Assembly: GCA_009930325.1 (NCBI GenBank)
Contig: RZYO01000013.1
Span: 1-40,293 of the forward strand
Origin: Spirochaetia bacterium
Lineage (GTDB): Bacteria > Spirochaetota > Spirochaetia > Sphaerochaetales > Sphaerochaetaceae
DNA length: 40,293 nt
Direction of reading: 5' to 3'
How positions within the stretch are numbered: position 1 is the first letter of the stretch; each line of letters opens with the position of its first letter. Shown here piece after piece: positions 22,479-31,731 of the stretch. Made by a program: the position numbers and the translations under genes. The notes under the pieces are model-generated. The model saw only the letters and a list, made by a program, of their open reading frames with translations, was not told the origin of the DNA and made no database searches.

Positions 22479-23948
22479 ATGAAAAATTTATATTATTCAA
22501 ATGACATTTCTAAAATTGATAAAATATCTCAAGAAGATTATAAACAACCTGGTATTATTTTAATGGAACAAGCAGGATTAAAAGCTTGGTTAAATATAAA
22601 ATCAAATATTAAGCTTGAAGATAATATAGTAATAGTATCCGGTGGTGGCAATAATGGTGGGGATGCATTAGTTATTGCAAGATGTGCTTTCAATGATGGA
22701 TTTAAGAATATTAATATAATTTATTGTTCAAAAAATTTTAGTCAAAGTACTTTAATTCAGAAAAACATTTTAGATTGTTATTCTATTCCTAAATTTAATT
22801 ATTTAGATAAAGACGTTAAAAATATTATAAATAATGCTACTGTAATTATTGATGGAATAACTGCAATAGGTTTAAAAGATAAGCTAAGAGATGATTATAT
22901 TGATATAGTAAATATTATAAATACTTCTAAATCTATTGTTTATAGTGTAGATGTTCCAAGTGGTTTAAGTGATACTATAAATGATGTTTGTATAAAAGCT
23001 GATTATACCTTATGTATGGGGCCTCTAAAACTCTTATATTTTTATCATAAAAATATAGAATATTGTAATAATATAGTTGAAATTAATCCTAGTTTTCCTC
23101 CTCAAGTGATAGATAAATTTGCTCCAATAGGAAAATTAGAAGATGAATTTGATTTAAAGATAAACCCACTAAAAAAGAGTGATTATAAAAAAACAAGAGG
23201 GCATTTAGCCGTTTTTGGGGGAAGTAATAAATATTCAGGGGCTATTAGATTAGCCGCTAAAGCAGCTTTTCATTCTCGTTGTGGGCTGGTCACCGCTTTT
23301 TGCGATGAAGAAATATTTGAAATAGTAGCCTATGAAAGTCCTTCAATTATTGTAAATAAAATAGAAAATGATTTAAATTTATCAAACTATGATGCTATCT
23401 TAGCTGGACCTGGCTGGAGTAGTAATAGAGAAGAACTTTTATTAAAAGTTTTATCATATAATAAACCAACTATAATTGATGCAGATGGAATTAGAGCATA
23501 TTCTTCCTTATTCAAAGAGAAAAAGATTAATGTTAATAATAATGATAAACTAATATTTACACCTCACCTTGGAGAATTGAAAGTATTAATAAATGCAGTT
23601 TTAGGAGATTATTCAATTGATAATACTCTTGATTTTTTTAATACTTTGATTAAATTAAGTAATGTCTTAAATTCTGTGATAGTTTGTAAAGCTAGTGTTA
23701 CTTTTTTGTTTACTCCTAATTCAATCCCGACTGTTTTTTATTATCCTAATCCAAGTTTAGGGGTAGCTGGAAGTGGAGATGTTTTAGCGGGGTGTATTGC
23801 TTCTTTTTTGTCTTATGGATTATCTGTTGAAGAGAGTGCAAGAGAGGGTGTTGTTTTACACATAAAAGCAGGAAAAGAAACAAAAGAAAAATATGGTTTT
23901 TATGACAGTGAACAATTAATAATCACTATTGGAGAGCTTCTAAAATGA
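22479..23948 (+). CDS. nnr: Bifunctional NAD(P)HX epimerase and dehydratase
   Basis: A 489-residue two-domain metabolite-repair enzyme that restores NADH and NADPH damaged by hydration. The N-terminal YjeF_N epimerase domain (about 1-210) has GGGNNGGDALVIAR and VDVPSGL. The C-terminal ADP/ATP-dependent dehydratase domain (about 225-489, ribokinase-like) has GSNKYSGAIRLAAKAAF, GPGWSS, IIDADGIRA, TPHLGEL and AGSGDVLAG. Full length for the fused form. The stop overlaps the next start (ATGA). No good Shine-Dalgarno is seen and a -10-like TAACAT lies 6 nt before the ATG, so the mRNA may be leaderless. It diverges from the thiamine operon with overlapping promoters. Confidence 0.95.
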   Translation: MKNLYYSNDISKIDKISQEDYKQPGIILMEQAGLKAWLNIKSNIKLEDNIVIVSGGGNNGGDALVIARCAFNDGFKNINIIYCSKNFSQSTLIQKNILDCYSIPKFNYLDKDVKNIINNATVIIDGITAIGLKDKLRDDYIDIVNIINTSKSIVYSVDVPSGLSDTINDVCIKADYTLCMGPLKLLYFYHKNIEYCNNIVEINPSFPPQVIDKFAPIGKLEDEFDLKINPLKKSDYKKTRGHLAVFGGSNKYSGAIRLAAKAAFHSRCGLVTAFCDEEIFEIVAYESPSIIVNKIENDLNLSNYDAILAGPGWSSNREELLLKVLSYNKPTIIDADGIRAYSSLFKEKKINVNNNDKLIFTPHLGELKVLINAVLGDYSIDNTLDFFNTLIKLSNVLNSVIVCKASVTFLFTPNSIPTVFYYPNPSLGVAGSGDVLAGCIASFLSYGLSVEESAREGVVLHIKAGKETKEKYGFYDSEQLIITIGELLK

Positions 23949-24340
23949 TGCAAATTTGGTTTTTAACTATTATTTACCTTTTATATACAGGGCTTATTTT
24001 AATTACTCCAGAATTTGGGATAACTATTCCAATACTTTTGAATATGAGAGAATATCTTTTTAGTCATAGAAAGATATTTATTCTTGTAATGTTCTTAGGT
24101 TATATCCTTACTATTTTAAATTGTTTATTACCAACAATTCCAGGTCCTATAATTTTAGGTGATTTGTTGCCAACTCTTGCATTATTATATTCATCTTTAT
24201 GGTATAATGTGACTCTATTTAAAAATAAAGAAATTATTATAATTGAACAAAACAAAAAGAAATTTTATTTAAGAATGGCAATAATTATTTTTAATATTTC
24301 ATTATTGCATTTTTTATTACCTAATTGGGTTTTGTTATAA
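23945..24340 (+). CDS. Small membrane protein of unknown function
   Basis: A 131-residue protein that I do not recognise. It has about four hydrophobic segments (roughly residues 5-30, 44-62, 65-88 and 108-128) with a short basic loop (MREYLFSHRKI) and a Lys-rich loop (EQNKKKFYLR), consistent with an inner-membrane protein. It starts inside the stop of nnr (ATGA) and ends 9 nt before the Nudix gene, so it is translationally coupled within the nnr-Nudix-yqeC operon. No catalytic motif is visible. Operon membership and clean coupling argue that the gene is real. Confidence 0.65.
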   Translation: MMQIWFLTIIYLLYTGLILITPEFGITIPILLNMREYLFSHRKIFILVMFLGYILTILNCLLPTIPGPIILGDLLPTLALLYSSLWYNVTLFKNKEIIIIEQNKKKFYLRMAIIIFNISLLHFLLPNWVLL

Positions 24341-24349
24341 AGGAATAAT

Positions 24350-24763
24350 ATGGACCAAGATAATCAAAGAATCACTACTGCAGGAATTTGCTTTAAAGAG
24401 AACAAAGTTTTAATTGGAAAAAGAATTGATAAAGGTGCAATAGCTTCTAAATGGGAATTCCCTGGTGGAAAAAACCGATGGGGAGAAAGTGTTGAAGATA
24501 CTCTAAAAAGAGAGTTTTTAGAAGAACTTGGAATAGAAGTAGAGGTAGGTGACTTGTTAGCTTCTTGTGAGTTTGATAATAAAGGGACTCATTATTTTCT
24601 TAAAGCTCATCAAGTCTTTATAAAAGATGATATTGAAAATGTAGATTTATCTGTTCATACAGAAGTAAAATGGGAACTTATAGATAATTTGAAAGATTAT
24701 AATTTTGCACAAAGTGATCAACAAATTATAAAACAATTAATTAAAAATTTCGATAGGGTATAG
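24350..24763 (+). CDS. Nudix hydrolase, MutT-like
   Basis: A 137-residue Nudix hydrolase with the complete box GKNRWGESVEDTLKREFLEE then LGI (about residues 37-59; pattern Gx5Ex7REUxEExGU). Size and layout match the MutT/NudG group (8-oxo-dGTP or CTP pyrophosphohydrolase), which cleans damaged nucleotides; the start FKENKVLIGKR and the WEFPGGK segment before the box also fit. The exact substrate cannot be told from sequence. It has AAAGGAAT upstream of its ATG and lies in the nnr operon, so the cluster groups two metabolite-repair functions. Cytoplasmic. Confidence 0.9.
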   Translation: MDQDNQRITTAGICFKENKVLIGKRIDKGAIASKWEFPGGKNRWGESVEDTLKREFLEELGIEVEVGDLLASCEFDNKGTHYFLKAHQVFIKDDIENVDLSVHTEVKWELIDNLKDYNFAQSDQQIIKQLIKNFDRV

Positions 24764-24765
24764 AT

Positions 24766-25470
24766 ATGCAATTATTAGATAAAATAGATGAATTAGTCAC
24801 TTCCGATTCCAAAAAACTTGTATTAGGAATAACTGGGGCTGGAGGAAAGACTTCAACTCTAATAGCTTTAGGCAAATATTACAGAGCTAAAGGAAAAAAA
24901 GTATTATTAAGTACAACAACTAAAATACAATCACCTCGATTCTTTAATTTTGAAGTTGATCATGTGTTTTTAAATGAAGCTGATTTTTTTAATCATGAAC
25001 CAAAAGAATTTGAATCTGTTTTATTTGTTGAAAAACATATAATGAATGCAAAAAAAGCAATCTCTCCAAGAGAAGAAATATTATCTATTTTACCCAATAA
25101 ATATGATGTGGTTATTTTTGAAGCAGATGGAGCTAGATGTTTACCTTGCAAAATACATAATGATAGAGATCCTGTTATTACAAATGAAATGACTGCAATT
25201 ATTGCTCTTGTTGGTTTATCAAGTTATAACGATATGGCTGCTAACGTATGCATGGGAGAAAATTCAACTGAAATAGTTGATTTTAATTATTATCAGAAGT
25301 TAATTGATAATGAAGAAGGTTTGTTAAAAGGGATAAAAGATACTCATAAATCAATGATTTTATTTAATCAAAGTGATTTAGTTGATAGTAATACAATAGA
25401 GAATTTAAAGAACTTAAAAGCAACCTCACAGATTGTATTTGGATCTATTAAATACAACAAATTATATTAA
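24766..25470 (+). CDS. yqeC: YqeC-like selenium cofactor biosynthesis protein
   Basis: A 234-residue P-loop-type protein of the YqeC family: GITGAGGKTSTLIALG near residue 21, the STTTKIQSP strand, and FEADGARCLPCKIH in the middle, each matching the family's conserved blocks. YqeC is linked by genome context to selenium-dependent molybdenum hydroxylases, where it is thought to help mature the cofactor; its biochemistry is not settled. No selD, yqeB or molybdenum hydroxylase gene is in the window, so its partner is unclear here. It starts 2 nt after the Nudix stop and closes the operon. The family call is good; the role is by family knowledge. Confidence 0.8.
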   Translation: MQLLDKIDELVTSDSKKLVLGITGAGGKTSTLIALGKYYRAKGKKVLLSTTTKIQSPRFFNFEVDHVFLNEADFFNHEPKEFESVLFVEKHIMNAKKAISPREEILSILPNKYDVVIFEADGARCLPCKIHNDRDPVITNEMTAIIALVGLSSYNDMAANVCMGENSTEIVDFNYYQKLIDNEEGLLKGIKDTHKSMILFNQSDLVDSNTIENLKNLKATSQIVFGSIKYNKLY

Positions 25471-25551
25471 ATCTTGATTTAGTAAAATAAACTTGAGAGA
25501 AGTGAAAGTATGTTTTACAATGTAAAATAATAAAAAGGAATAAAAAGTATA

Positions 25552-28500
25552 ATGAGCAATATTGAAAAGAAATTATCAAAAAATATACAACTATTAGATA
25601 TGATGTATTTTTTCTTATTTCTAATTGAATGTGTTGATATGCTATATTCTATTTTTATAGGTGTATCTTTTTATTATAAACTAATATTACTACTCTCTTA
25701 TGTATTTTTAGGATTAACCTATAAATTTTATTTTAAAGATAATCCAAAATATATAAATACATTTACTTATATAACATTATCTGTATTATTGATTTTTTTC
25801 CTATTCTTTATTTTTAATGGAGTTAAAGTTTTTTTTGTTGGATTTTTTTTAATTGAAGTAGCAGTTGTAATTATTTTTTCAAATCTTTCATTATTTATAA
25901 AAATATTAATTAATATTTTATTTCAAATAGCTGTATTATTAGCTTTTTTATTCTTTGATCTTTCTTCTTTTATTGTATCGCAAAATTTATTATTTGTTCT
26001 TGGAGTATCTACATTTTCTTTAATTGCAATTATATTTACAGATAAAATAATGAGTCTTTTTGATAGGTTGTTTACACAGAGTCATCAAAAATCAAAACAA
26101 ATATCCCAATCTAATATATTTTTAAAAACAATACTTGAACAAGAGAAAATTAAAATAATTTATTATTTCCCAGAAGAGGATAAAGCTGAATTAGTAAGTG
26201 ATAATTTTCTTTCAACAAAAGAAAAAGAAATTAACAATTTTATAGCTTTTTTAAGAGAAAAGAAAATTGTTCCCATTGAATATTTTGGTATATTACAAAA
26301 CTCAATGAAAATAATTCTATCAGAAGGTAATTGTTCAATTATATTACCTCTAAACTTAGCAAACTCTAGAGTTTGGATGAAATTAAATGGAACTAGAGTT
26401 ATAGAGGAAGAGACAAAGAAAGAAAAAGTTATAATAAGTGTAACAAATATAAATGATTTGAAAACTGTTGAATTAAAGTTCAAAAATGCTCTTAACAAAA
26501 GTTCAATTGCTATTTGGGAATATGATATTGAAAATGACAAAATTACAAGCTATTCAGATCTTATTTTAGATTATTATTTTTACGGTAAAGTAATTGAAAA
26601 TGCTTCAACAACTTTAATTAATAGAAATATTATTTATTCAAATGATATAGATATTTATCGAAAAGCATTGGAAAAAGTTCAAACTGGTGAAAGTGACGTT
26701 ACTTTTGAAATACGTATTTTCCCATCAAGACAATCGACATATACTTGGGTAAGAATTAATTTTACTTGTTTTAAAGATTATTTAGATAATCCTAAGAATG
26801 CTTGGGTTTCAATAGAAAATATTGATGATGCGAAAGCTTCAGAAAAATGGTTTGAAATTGAAAGAAAGAAGAATTTTGATAATAAAACAGGTTTAACTGT
26901 TATGGCAGAAATAAATGTATCTAGAGAGTTTGTTATTAGTTATAACTCTCAATATATTGATAAGATATCACCACCACTTAATAGCTCAATAACTGCCTTA
27001 TTAGACTCCTTTATAAATATAGGAATTGTAGTTGAAGGAAAAGAGCTTTTATATCAAAGACTTTCTCAAAAATTCTTGCTTGAAAATTATGAAAAAGGAA
27101 GACGTGTTTTAGAATATGAATATAAAATAATTACAAAAGATAATGATATTATCTATTTGTCTAATATTATAAAATTATTTTTAGATTTAAAAACAAAAGA
27201 AATAATAGCTTTTTCATTTTTTTATGATATTACAGAAAATCTTGTTACAAAGTTATCTATTGATTCTATTTTAAAATCTAAATTTGTTTATCTAGCTTAT
27301 GTAAATATTCTCAATGCTCATATGACAATTAGTAAAACTCAGCTTGAAGATGTTACTAATAAATCAAATCCTAATAGAATTTATAAATATGAATGGGAAG
27401 TTTTTATAAATAAATATGTTCATCCTGAGGATGCAGAATATGTTACACATCAAGTTTCAATTGAAAATGTGAAACAACAGATAAAATATAAAAAAACTTT
27501 TAATTTTGACTATAGAATTTGTGATCATGGAAATATGATTACAATGAGAAGATGTCATTTTGTAAAAACAGATGAAAATAGTCCATTTATTATTATTTTA
27601 GAAGAAAATATTTCAAATGAAATGATTTCAAGAATTAAACATGAGTTAGTTTTAAAGGAAGCTTTAGTCCAAGCAACACAAGCAGCAACAGCAAAGAGTG
27701 AATTTTTATCCAGAATGAGTCATGAGATTAGAACTCCTTTAAGTGCCATAATTGGATTATCTGAACTAGGAAGTTCCTCTTCAATTGATGATTATCCTGA
27801 TTATTTTAATAAAATAAATGACTCAGGTCAGTATTTACTTGGATTAATGGATGATATTCTTGATATGAATAAATTAGAATTAGGCCAAATAAAATTGAAT
27901 CCAGAATGTGTAGATACACAAGATTTCTATGAAACTATTTTGACAATAATCAAGAATCAAGCATTAAAGAAAAATATTGATTTTACATTTAATCAGGTTG
28001 GAGAATATTATAGATATCAATATTTAGAAAAACTAAGAGTTCAACAGATATTGCTTAATGTTTTAAATAATGCAATAAAATATACTCACTCAGATGGAAA
28101 AGTAATATATACAATTAAAAATATTGAAGAAAATAATAAATTATTTGCTATTCATACAATAAAAGATAATGGCGTTGGAATTAGTAAAGAATTTATGGTT
28201 AATATATTTAAACCTTTCACAAGAGAAAAAAACTCTTTAAGTGATACTGAGGGTGGAACTGGATTAGGTTTGGCAATTTGTTCTAATTTAATTACTCAAT
28301 TAAAAGGAACTATTAAAGTTGATAGTAAATTAAATGAGGGAACAACTGTAACTATTACTCTCCCCATAACAGTTTCATCAGAAGATGAATATCTAGATAA
28401 AATAAGTACCTTCGATAATTCAAAAGATAGTGAATTATTAATAGGAAAGAAAATCCTTATAGCTGAAGATCATATGATAAATGCAATGATTATCAAAACA

Positions 28501-28818
28501 ATATTGAAAAATATTGGTATAGAAATTGTACATGTTGTTGATGGAATCCAAGCTATTGATATTTTTTCAAAATCAAAAGAGGGTGAGTTTGATTTAATAT
28601 TAATGGATATAATGATGCCAAAATTAAATGGGTTAGAAGCTACTGAAACTATTAGAAATTTAAATCGAAAAGATGCTAAGACAATACCTATTATTGCATT
28701 AAGTGCAAATGCTTTTGAAGAAGATAGACAAAGAAGCCTAGAATATGGAATGAATGATCATCTAAAAAAACCAATAGATACAAGAGTTTTGATTAAAACA
28801 TTAAGTAAGTATATATAA
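25552..28818 (+). CDS. Hybrid sensor histidine kinase with C-terminal receiver
   Basis: A 1088-residue membrane kinase. The first about 170 residues contain five or six hydrophobic segments; a Gln/Ser-rich helix follows. Residues about 310-700 hold at least two PAS-like blocks (one with SIAIWEYDIENDKI and YTWVRINF). Then HisKA with SRMSHEIRTPLS (phospho-acceptor His724), an ATPase domain with N box LLNVLNNAIKYTH, DNGVGIS and EGGTGLGLAIC, and a receiver with LILMDIMMP (phospho-acceptor Asp1019) and Lys in LKKPID. It should autophosphorylate and relay to its own receiver, then to an unseen phosphotransfer protein. The signal sensed is unknown. No partner regulator is adjacent. The start has AAAAGGA about 13 nt upstream, weaker than usual. 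Confidence 0.92.
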   Translation: MSNIEKKLSKNIQLLDMMYFFLFLIECVDMLYSIFIGVSFYYKLILLLSYVFLGLTYKFYFKDNPKYINTFTYITLSVLLIFFLFFIFNGVKVFFVGFFLIEVAVVIIFSNLSLFIKILINILFQIAVLLAFLFFDLSSFIVSQNLLFVLGVSTFSLIAIIFTDKIMSLFDRLFTQSHQKSKQISQSNIFLKTILEQEKIKIIYYFPEEDKAELVSDNFLSTKEKEINNFIAFLREKKIVPIEYFGILQNSMKIILSEGNCSIILPLNLANSRVWMKLNGTRVIEEETKKEKVIISVTNINDLKTVELKFKNALNKSSIAIWEYDIENDKITSYSDLILDYYFYGKVIENASTTLINRNIIYSNDIDIYRKALEKVQTGESDVTFEIRIFPSRQSTYTWVRINFTCFKDYLDNPKNAWVSIENIDDAKASEKWFEIERKKNFDNKTGLTVMAEINVSREFVISYNSQYIDKISPPLNSSITALLDSFINIGIVVEGKELLYQRLSQKFLLENYEKGRRVLEYEYKIITKDNDIIYLSNIIKLFLDLKTKEIIAFSFFYDITENLVTKLSIDSILKSKFVYLAYVNILNAHMTISKTQLEDVTNKSNPNRIYKYEWEVFINKYVHPEDAEYVTHQVSIENVKQQIKYKKTFNFDYRICDHGNMITMRRCHFVKTDENSPFIIILEENISNEMISRIKHELVLKEALVQATQAATAKSEFLSRMSHEIRTPLSAIIGLSELGSSSSIDDYPDYFNKINDSGQYLLGLMDDILDMNKLELGQIKLNPECVDTQDFYETILTIIKNQALKKNIDFTFNQVGEYYRYQYLEKLRVQQILLNVLNNAIKYTHSDGKVIYTIKNIEENNKLFAIHTIKDNGVGISKEFMVNIFKPFTREKNSLSDTEGGTGLGLAICSNLITQLKGTIKVDSKLNEGTTVTITLPITVSSEDEYLDKISTFDNSKDSELLIGKKILIAEDHMINAMIIKTILKNIGIEIVHVVDGIQAIDIFSKSKEGEFDLILMDIMMPKLNGLEATETIRNLNRKDAKTIPIIALSANAFEEDRQRSLEYGMNDHLKKPIDTRVLIKTLSKYI

Positions 28819-28845
28819 AAAAAGAGGTTGCTTGTTAGCAACCTC
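28816..28845 (-). terminator. Terminator after glgC
   Basis: A 9-bp stem, GAGGTTGCT / AGCAACCTC (28824-28832 / 28837-28845). On the minus strand it is followed by U7. On the plus strand no T run follows, so it serves the glgA-glgC transcript, though the A-rich flank also ends the kinase gene. Confidence 0.85.
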
Positions 28846-28859
28846 AAAATGTATAATAT

Positions 28860-30152
28860 TTAAATGACTGTATTATCGGGAATAATGGCTTTTTTTCGTA
28901 TAACGATAATACCGTCCCTAATAGAATACATCTCTTTATCTACATCTTCTCTTGGAAGATCATCTACACCAATTCTACAACCATTACCAATTCTTGCATT
29001 TTGGTCAATGATAGCTTTTTTGATTATTGTTCCTCTTCCGATACCTATATTTGGTATTCCTTTTTTATTGTTTTCAGCTCTTTCTTCTGGTGTCTCATAA
29101 TATGAAGCACCCATACAGTATACTCCATCTAATGATGCGCCACTTTCAATAATAGTTCTAACTCCGATAATTGAACTAACAATATATGCGTTTGTTATAA
29201 TTGAACCTTCACTTGTTAAAGAACTACTAATATTACAGAAATTTATTTTTGTTGCTGGTAAATGTCTTCTATGAGTATAAATTGGCATTTCTTCATCATA
29301 GAAATTAAATTCAGGTGTCATTGATGCTAAGTTTAAGTTTGTATCATAGAAAGCTTTAATTGTTCCAATATCTTCCCAGAATCCATCAAATAAATAAGCA
29401 TTTACTTTTCTTGTTTTGATTACATCTGGAATTATTTCTTTACCAAAATCAGTTAAATCATTATCTAATACTTCATTCATAGTTTCTGCATTGAATATAT
29501 AAATACCCATACTTGCAAGATATTCATTTGTTCCATTTACTTCTTTATTCAATTCTTTTTGCATTAGAGAATTTGGAATAAGACATTCTTTGATATCTAA
29601 ATCATCTGCTGGTTTTTCTAAGAATTTCTTAATTTCACCATTTTCATCTGCACCAATAATTCCTAATCCTGTTGCTTGTGCACGTGAAATTGGTTTTGCA
29701 GCAATAGTTAATTCGGCACCAGATTCAATATGTTTTTTAAGCATATTTTGGAAATCCATGCTATATAATTGGTCACCTGATAATATAATATAGTATTTAG
29801 CTTCATTATCTCTAAAATGGATTAAGTTTTTTCTTACAGCATCAGCTGTTCCTTGATACCAAGAATCACTCAATAAAGTTTGTTCTGCAGCTAAAATTTC
29901 AACAAAACCTTGGGTAAAAGTATCAAATTTGTATGTATTATTAATATGATTATGCAATGAAGCAGAATTAAATTGTGTTAGCAAATATATTTTCATAACA
30001 TTGCTATTAATACAGTTTGAAATTGGAATGTCGACAAGTCTATACTTGCCAGCAAAAGGTACTGCAGGTTTTGATCTATCTTTTGTTAATGGATAAAGTC
30101 TTGTACCTTTACCACCGCCTAAGATAATAGCAATTGCTTCTTGTTTTTTCAT
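28860..30152 (-). CDS. glgC: Glucose-1-phosphate adenylyltransferase
   Basis: A 430-residue ADP-glucose pyrophosphorylase that makes ADP-glucose from glucose-1-phosphate and ATP, the committed step of bacterial glycogen synthesis. Visible: the nucleotide-binding loop AIILGGGKGTRLYPLT (about 8-23), SKPAVPFAGKYRLVDIPISN, and a C-terminal left-handed beta-helix with hexapeptide-like repeats (SGASLDGVYCMG, IGRGTIIKKAIIDQNARIG). The ATG at 30152 overlaps the glgA stop (ATGA) and is preceded by AAAGGGG; a longer in-frame start lies inside glgA and is unlikely. Translation is probably coupled to glgA. A terminator follows. Confidence 0.95.
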   Translation of the reverse strand: MKKQEAIAIILGGGKGTRLYPLTKDRSKPAVPFAGKYRLVDIPISNCINSNVMKIYLLTQFNSASLHNHINNTYKFDTFTQGFVEILAAEQTLLSDSWYQGTADAVRKNLIHFRDNEAKYYIILSGDQLYSMDFQNMLKKHIESGAELTIAAKPISRAQATGLGIIGADENGEIKKFLEKPADDLDIKECLIPNSLMQKELNKEVNGTNEYLASMGIYIFNAETMNEVLDNDLTDFGKEIIPDVIKTRKVNAYLFDGFWEDIGTIKAFYDTNLNLASMTPEFNFYDEEMPIYTHRRHLPATKINFCNISSSLTSEGSIITNAYIVSSIIGVRTIIESGASLDGVYCMGASYYETPEERAENNKKGIPNIGIGRGTIIKKAIIDQNARIGNGCRIGVDDLPREDVDKEMYSIRDGIIVIRKKAIIPDNTVI

Positions 30153-31594
30153 GATAACCCCTTTGTGTATATATCTAAATAAGATAAAGCTGATTTTGTC
30201 CAAGTAAAATCGGATTCCATACTTCTCTTTATCATTTTTTGTAATGTGTCTTTGTCATTATTGTAAATGTCCAAAGCTCTTTTTAATGTTTCAATTATAG
30301 CATGACTTTTTAATTGAGAAAATAAAAAGCCAGTTCCTTCTTCAGGGAATTCCCCAATATCATAGATTGTATCAGCTAATCCACCGGTTTTTCTTGCAAT
30401 TGGTAATGTCCCATAACGAAGTGAATACAGTTGATTTAATCCACAAGGCTCATATCTACTTGGCATTAGGAAGAAGTCACTTGCTCCCTCTACCATATGT
30501 GCATATTTATTACTAAATAATACGTTTACAGAAAGATTCTCATGCTTTTTAGCTAATTCTAATAACTTGTTTTGAATTACCTCATCTCCTGTACCAATTA
30601 TTAATACTTGAACTTTTTCAGTAGATAGAATTGTATCAAGAGCATTTGGTTCTTCTAATAATTCATAAAATCCTTTTTGCTCTGCAAATCTTGAAATCAT
30701 ACTGATGAGAGGAATATTTTCATTAACTTCTAAATTAAATATTTTTTGTACTTCTTTTTTTAATTCAACTTTTCCTTGAAGATTTTTAGAATTGTAATGA
30801 GATGTAAAATATTCATCAGTTTCGGGATTCCATTCGTCATAATCAATAGCATTAATTATACCAAATAAATTTGAATTTCTTTCTTTTAGTATATCATGTA
30901 AATCACATCCAAATTCTTTTGATTGAATTTCTTTAGCATAAGTTGGGCTTACTGTAGTTATGATATCACTATAAATTAATCCAACTCTAAGCATATTTAT
31001 TCTCTTATTTAATGAAATACCTTCAAATACATTGTCTTCTAGTTCAATTGAAGCTTTAAGAGCATCTAAACGAGGGAAAACTCCTTGGTATGCTAAATTA
31101 TGTATTGTAAAAACTGATTTACATTTATTAAAATATTTATCTTTTGTTTTCTTTAATAAAAATGGAACAAAACCAGCTGTCCAATCGTGAGCGTGCATAA
31201 TATCTACTTTGAAGTCAATTTCTTTACATAAAGGAAATACTGCTTTAGATAAAAGCATGTATCTTTCAAAATTGTCACTGTATGGAGTAAAAGAGGTGTC
31301 TCCATATATTCCTTTTCTTTGTGTAAATACTGGATGAACTAAAGCAAGATAGTCAACATTTTTAATTGTTTTTTTTACAACAGTTACATGTTCTTTTTTG
31401 TAATTTAATTCAACCTCAAAAGAGGCAATAGGCGATGAGAATTCTTTTAAATCAATAAATCCATAAGCCGGCATTAATATTGAAACAGTATTCCCTAGGG
31501 ATACAAGAGCTGTTGATAGAGCACTTGTAACATCTGCTAGTCCACCAGATTTAGAAAACGGGACTGCTTCGCTTGTAATCATTAAAATGTTCAT
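30149..31594 (-). CDS. glgA: Glycogen synthase
   Basis: A 481-residue GT5-family glycosyltransferase that extends alpha-1,4-glucan from ADP-glucose. The N-terminal KSGGLADV (residues 15-22, Lys15 contacting ADP-glucose), HAHDWTAGFVPF, TIHNLAYQGVF, and the C-terminal PSRYEPCGLNQLYSLRYGTLP are all diagnostic. It is the first gene of the glgA-glgC pair and overlaps glgC by 4 nt. No branching enzyme or phosphorylase gene is in the window. There is no Shine-Dalgarno, and TATAAT sits 7 nt before the ATG with a TTGATT at 16 nt spacing, so the transcript probably begins at the start codon. Confidence 0.95.
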   Translation of the reverse strand: MNILMITSEAVPFSKSGGLADVTSALSTALVSLGNTVSILMPAYGFIDLKEFSSPIASFEVELNYKKEHVTVVKKTIKNVDYLALVHPVFTQRKGIYGDTSFTPYSDNFERYMLLSKAVFPLCKEIDFKVDIMHAHDWTAGFVPFLLKKTKDKYFNKCKSVFTIHNLAYQGVFPRLDALKASIELEDNVFEGISLNKRINMLRVGLIYSDIITTVSPTYAKEIQSKEFGCDLHDILKERNSNLFGIINAIDYDEWNPETDEYFTSHYNSKNLQGKVELKKEVQKIFNLEVNENIPLISMISRFAEQKGFYELLEEPNALDTILSTEKVQVLIIGTGDEVIQNKLLELAKKHENLSVNVLFSNKYAHMVEGASDFFLMPSRYEPCGLNQLYSLRYGTLPIARKTGGLADTIYDIGEFPEEGTGFLFSQLKSHAIIETLKRALDIYNNDKDTLQKMIKRSMESDFTWTKSALSYLDIYTKGLS

Positions 31595-31601
31595 ATTGTA
31601 T

Positions 31602-31629
31602 ATTATACCGGCATTAAAAACAAAATCAA
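31602..31629 (-). promoter_or_regulatory. Promoter placing transcription start at the glgA ATG
   Basis: On the minus strand TTGATT (31624-31629), a 16-nt spacer and a perfect TATAAT (31602-31607), 7 nt before the ATG. This predicts a leaderless glgA-glgC mRNA. Confidence 0.6.
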
Positions 31630-31681
31630 GAAATAATAATAAAATTGATGATAAATAATGTTAAGTTTTTGTAAATTTGAT

Positions 31682-31710
31682 AAAAAAACCCTTAGTTTGT
31701 TACCTAAGGG
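31682..31710 (-). terminator. Terminator after trxB
   Basis: CCCTTAG / CTAAGGG (31689-31695 / 31704-31710), followed on the minus strand by U7. Confidence 0.85.
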
Positions 31711-31731
31711 ATAAATTTATTTAATTGTACA

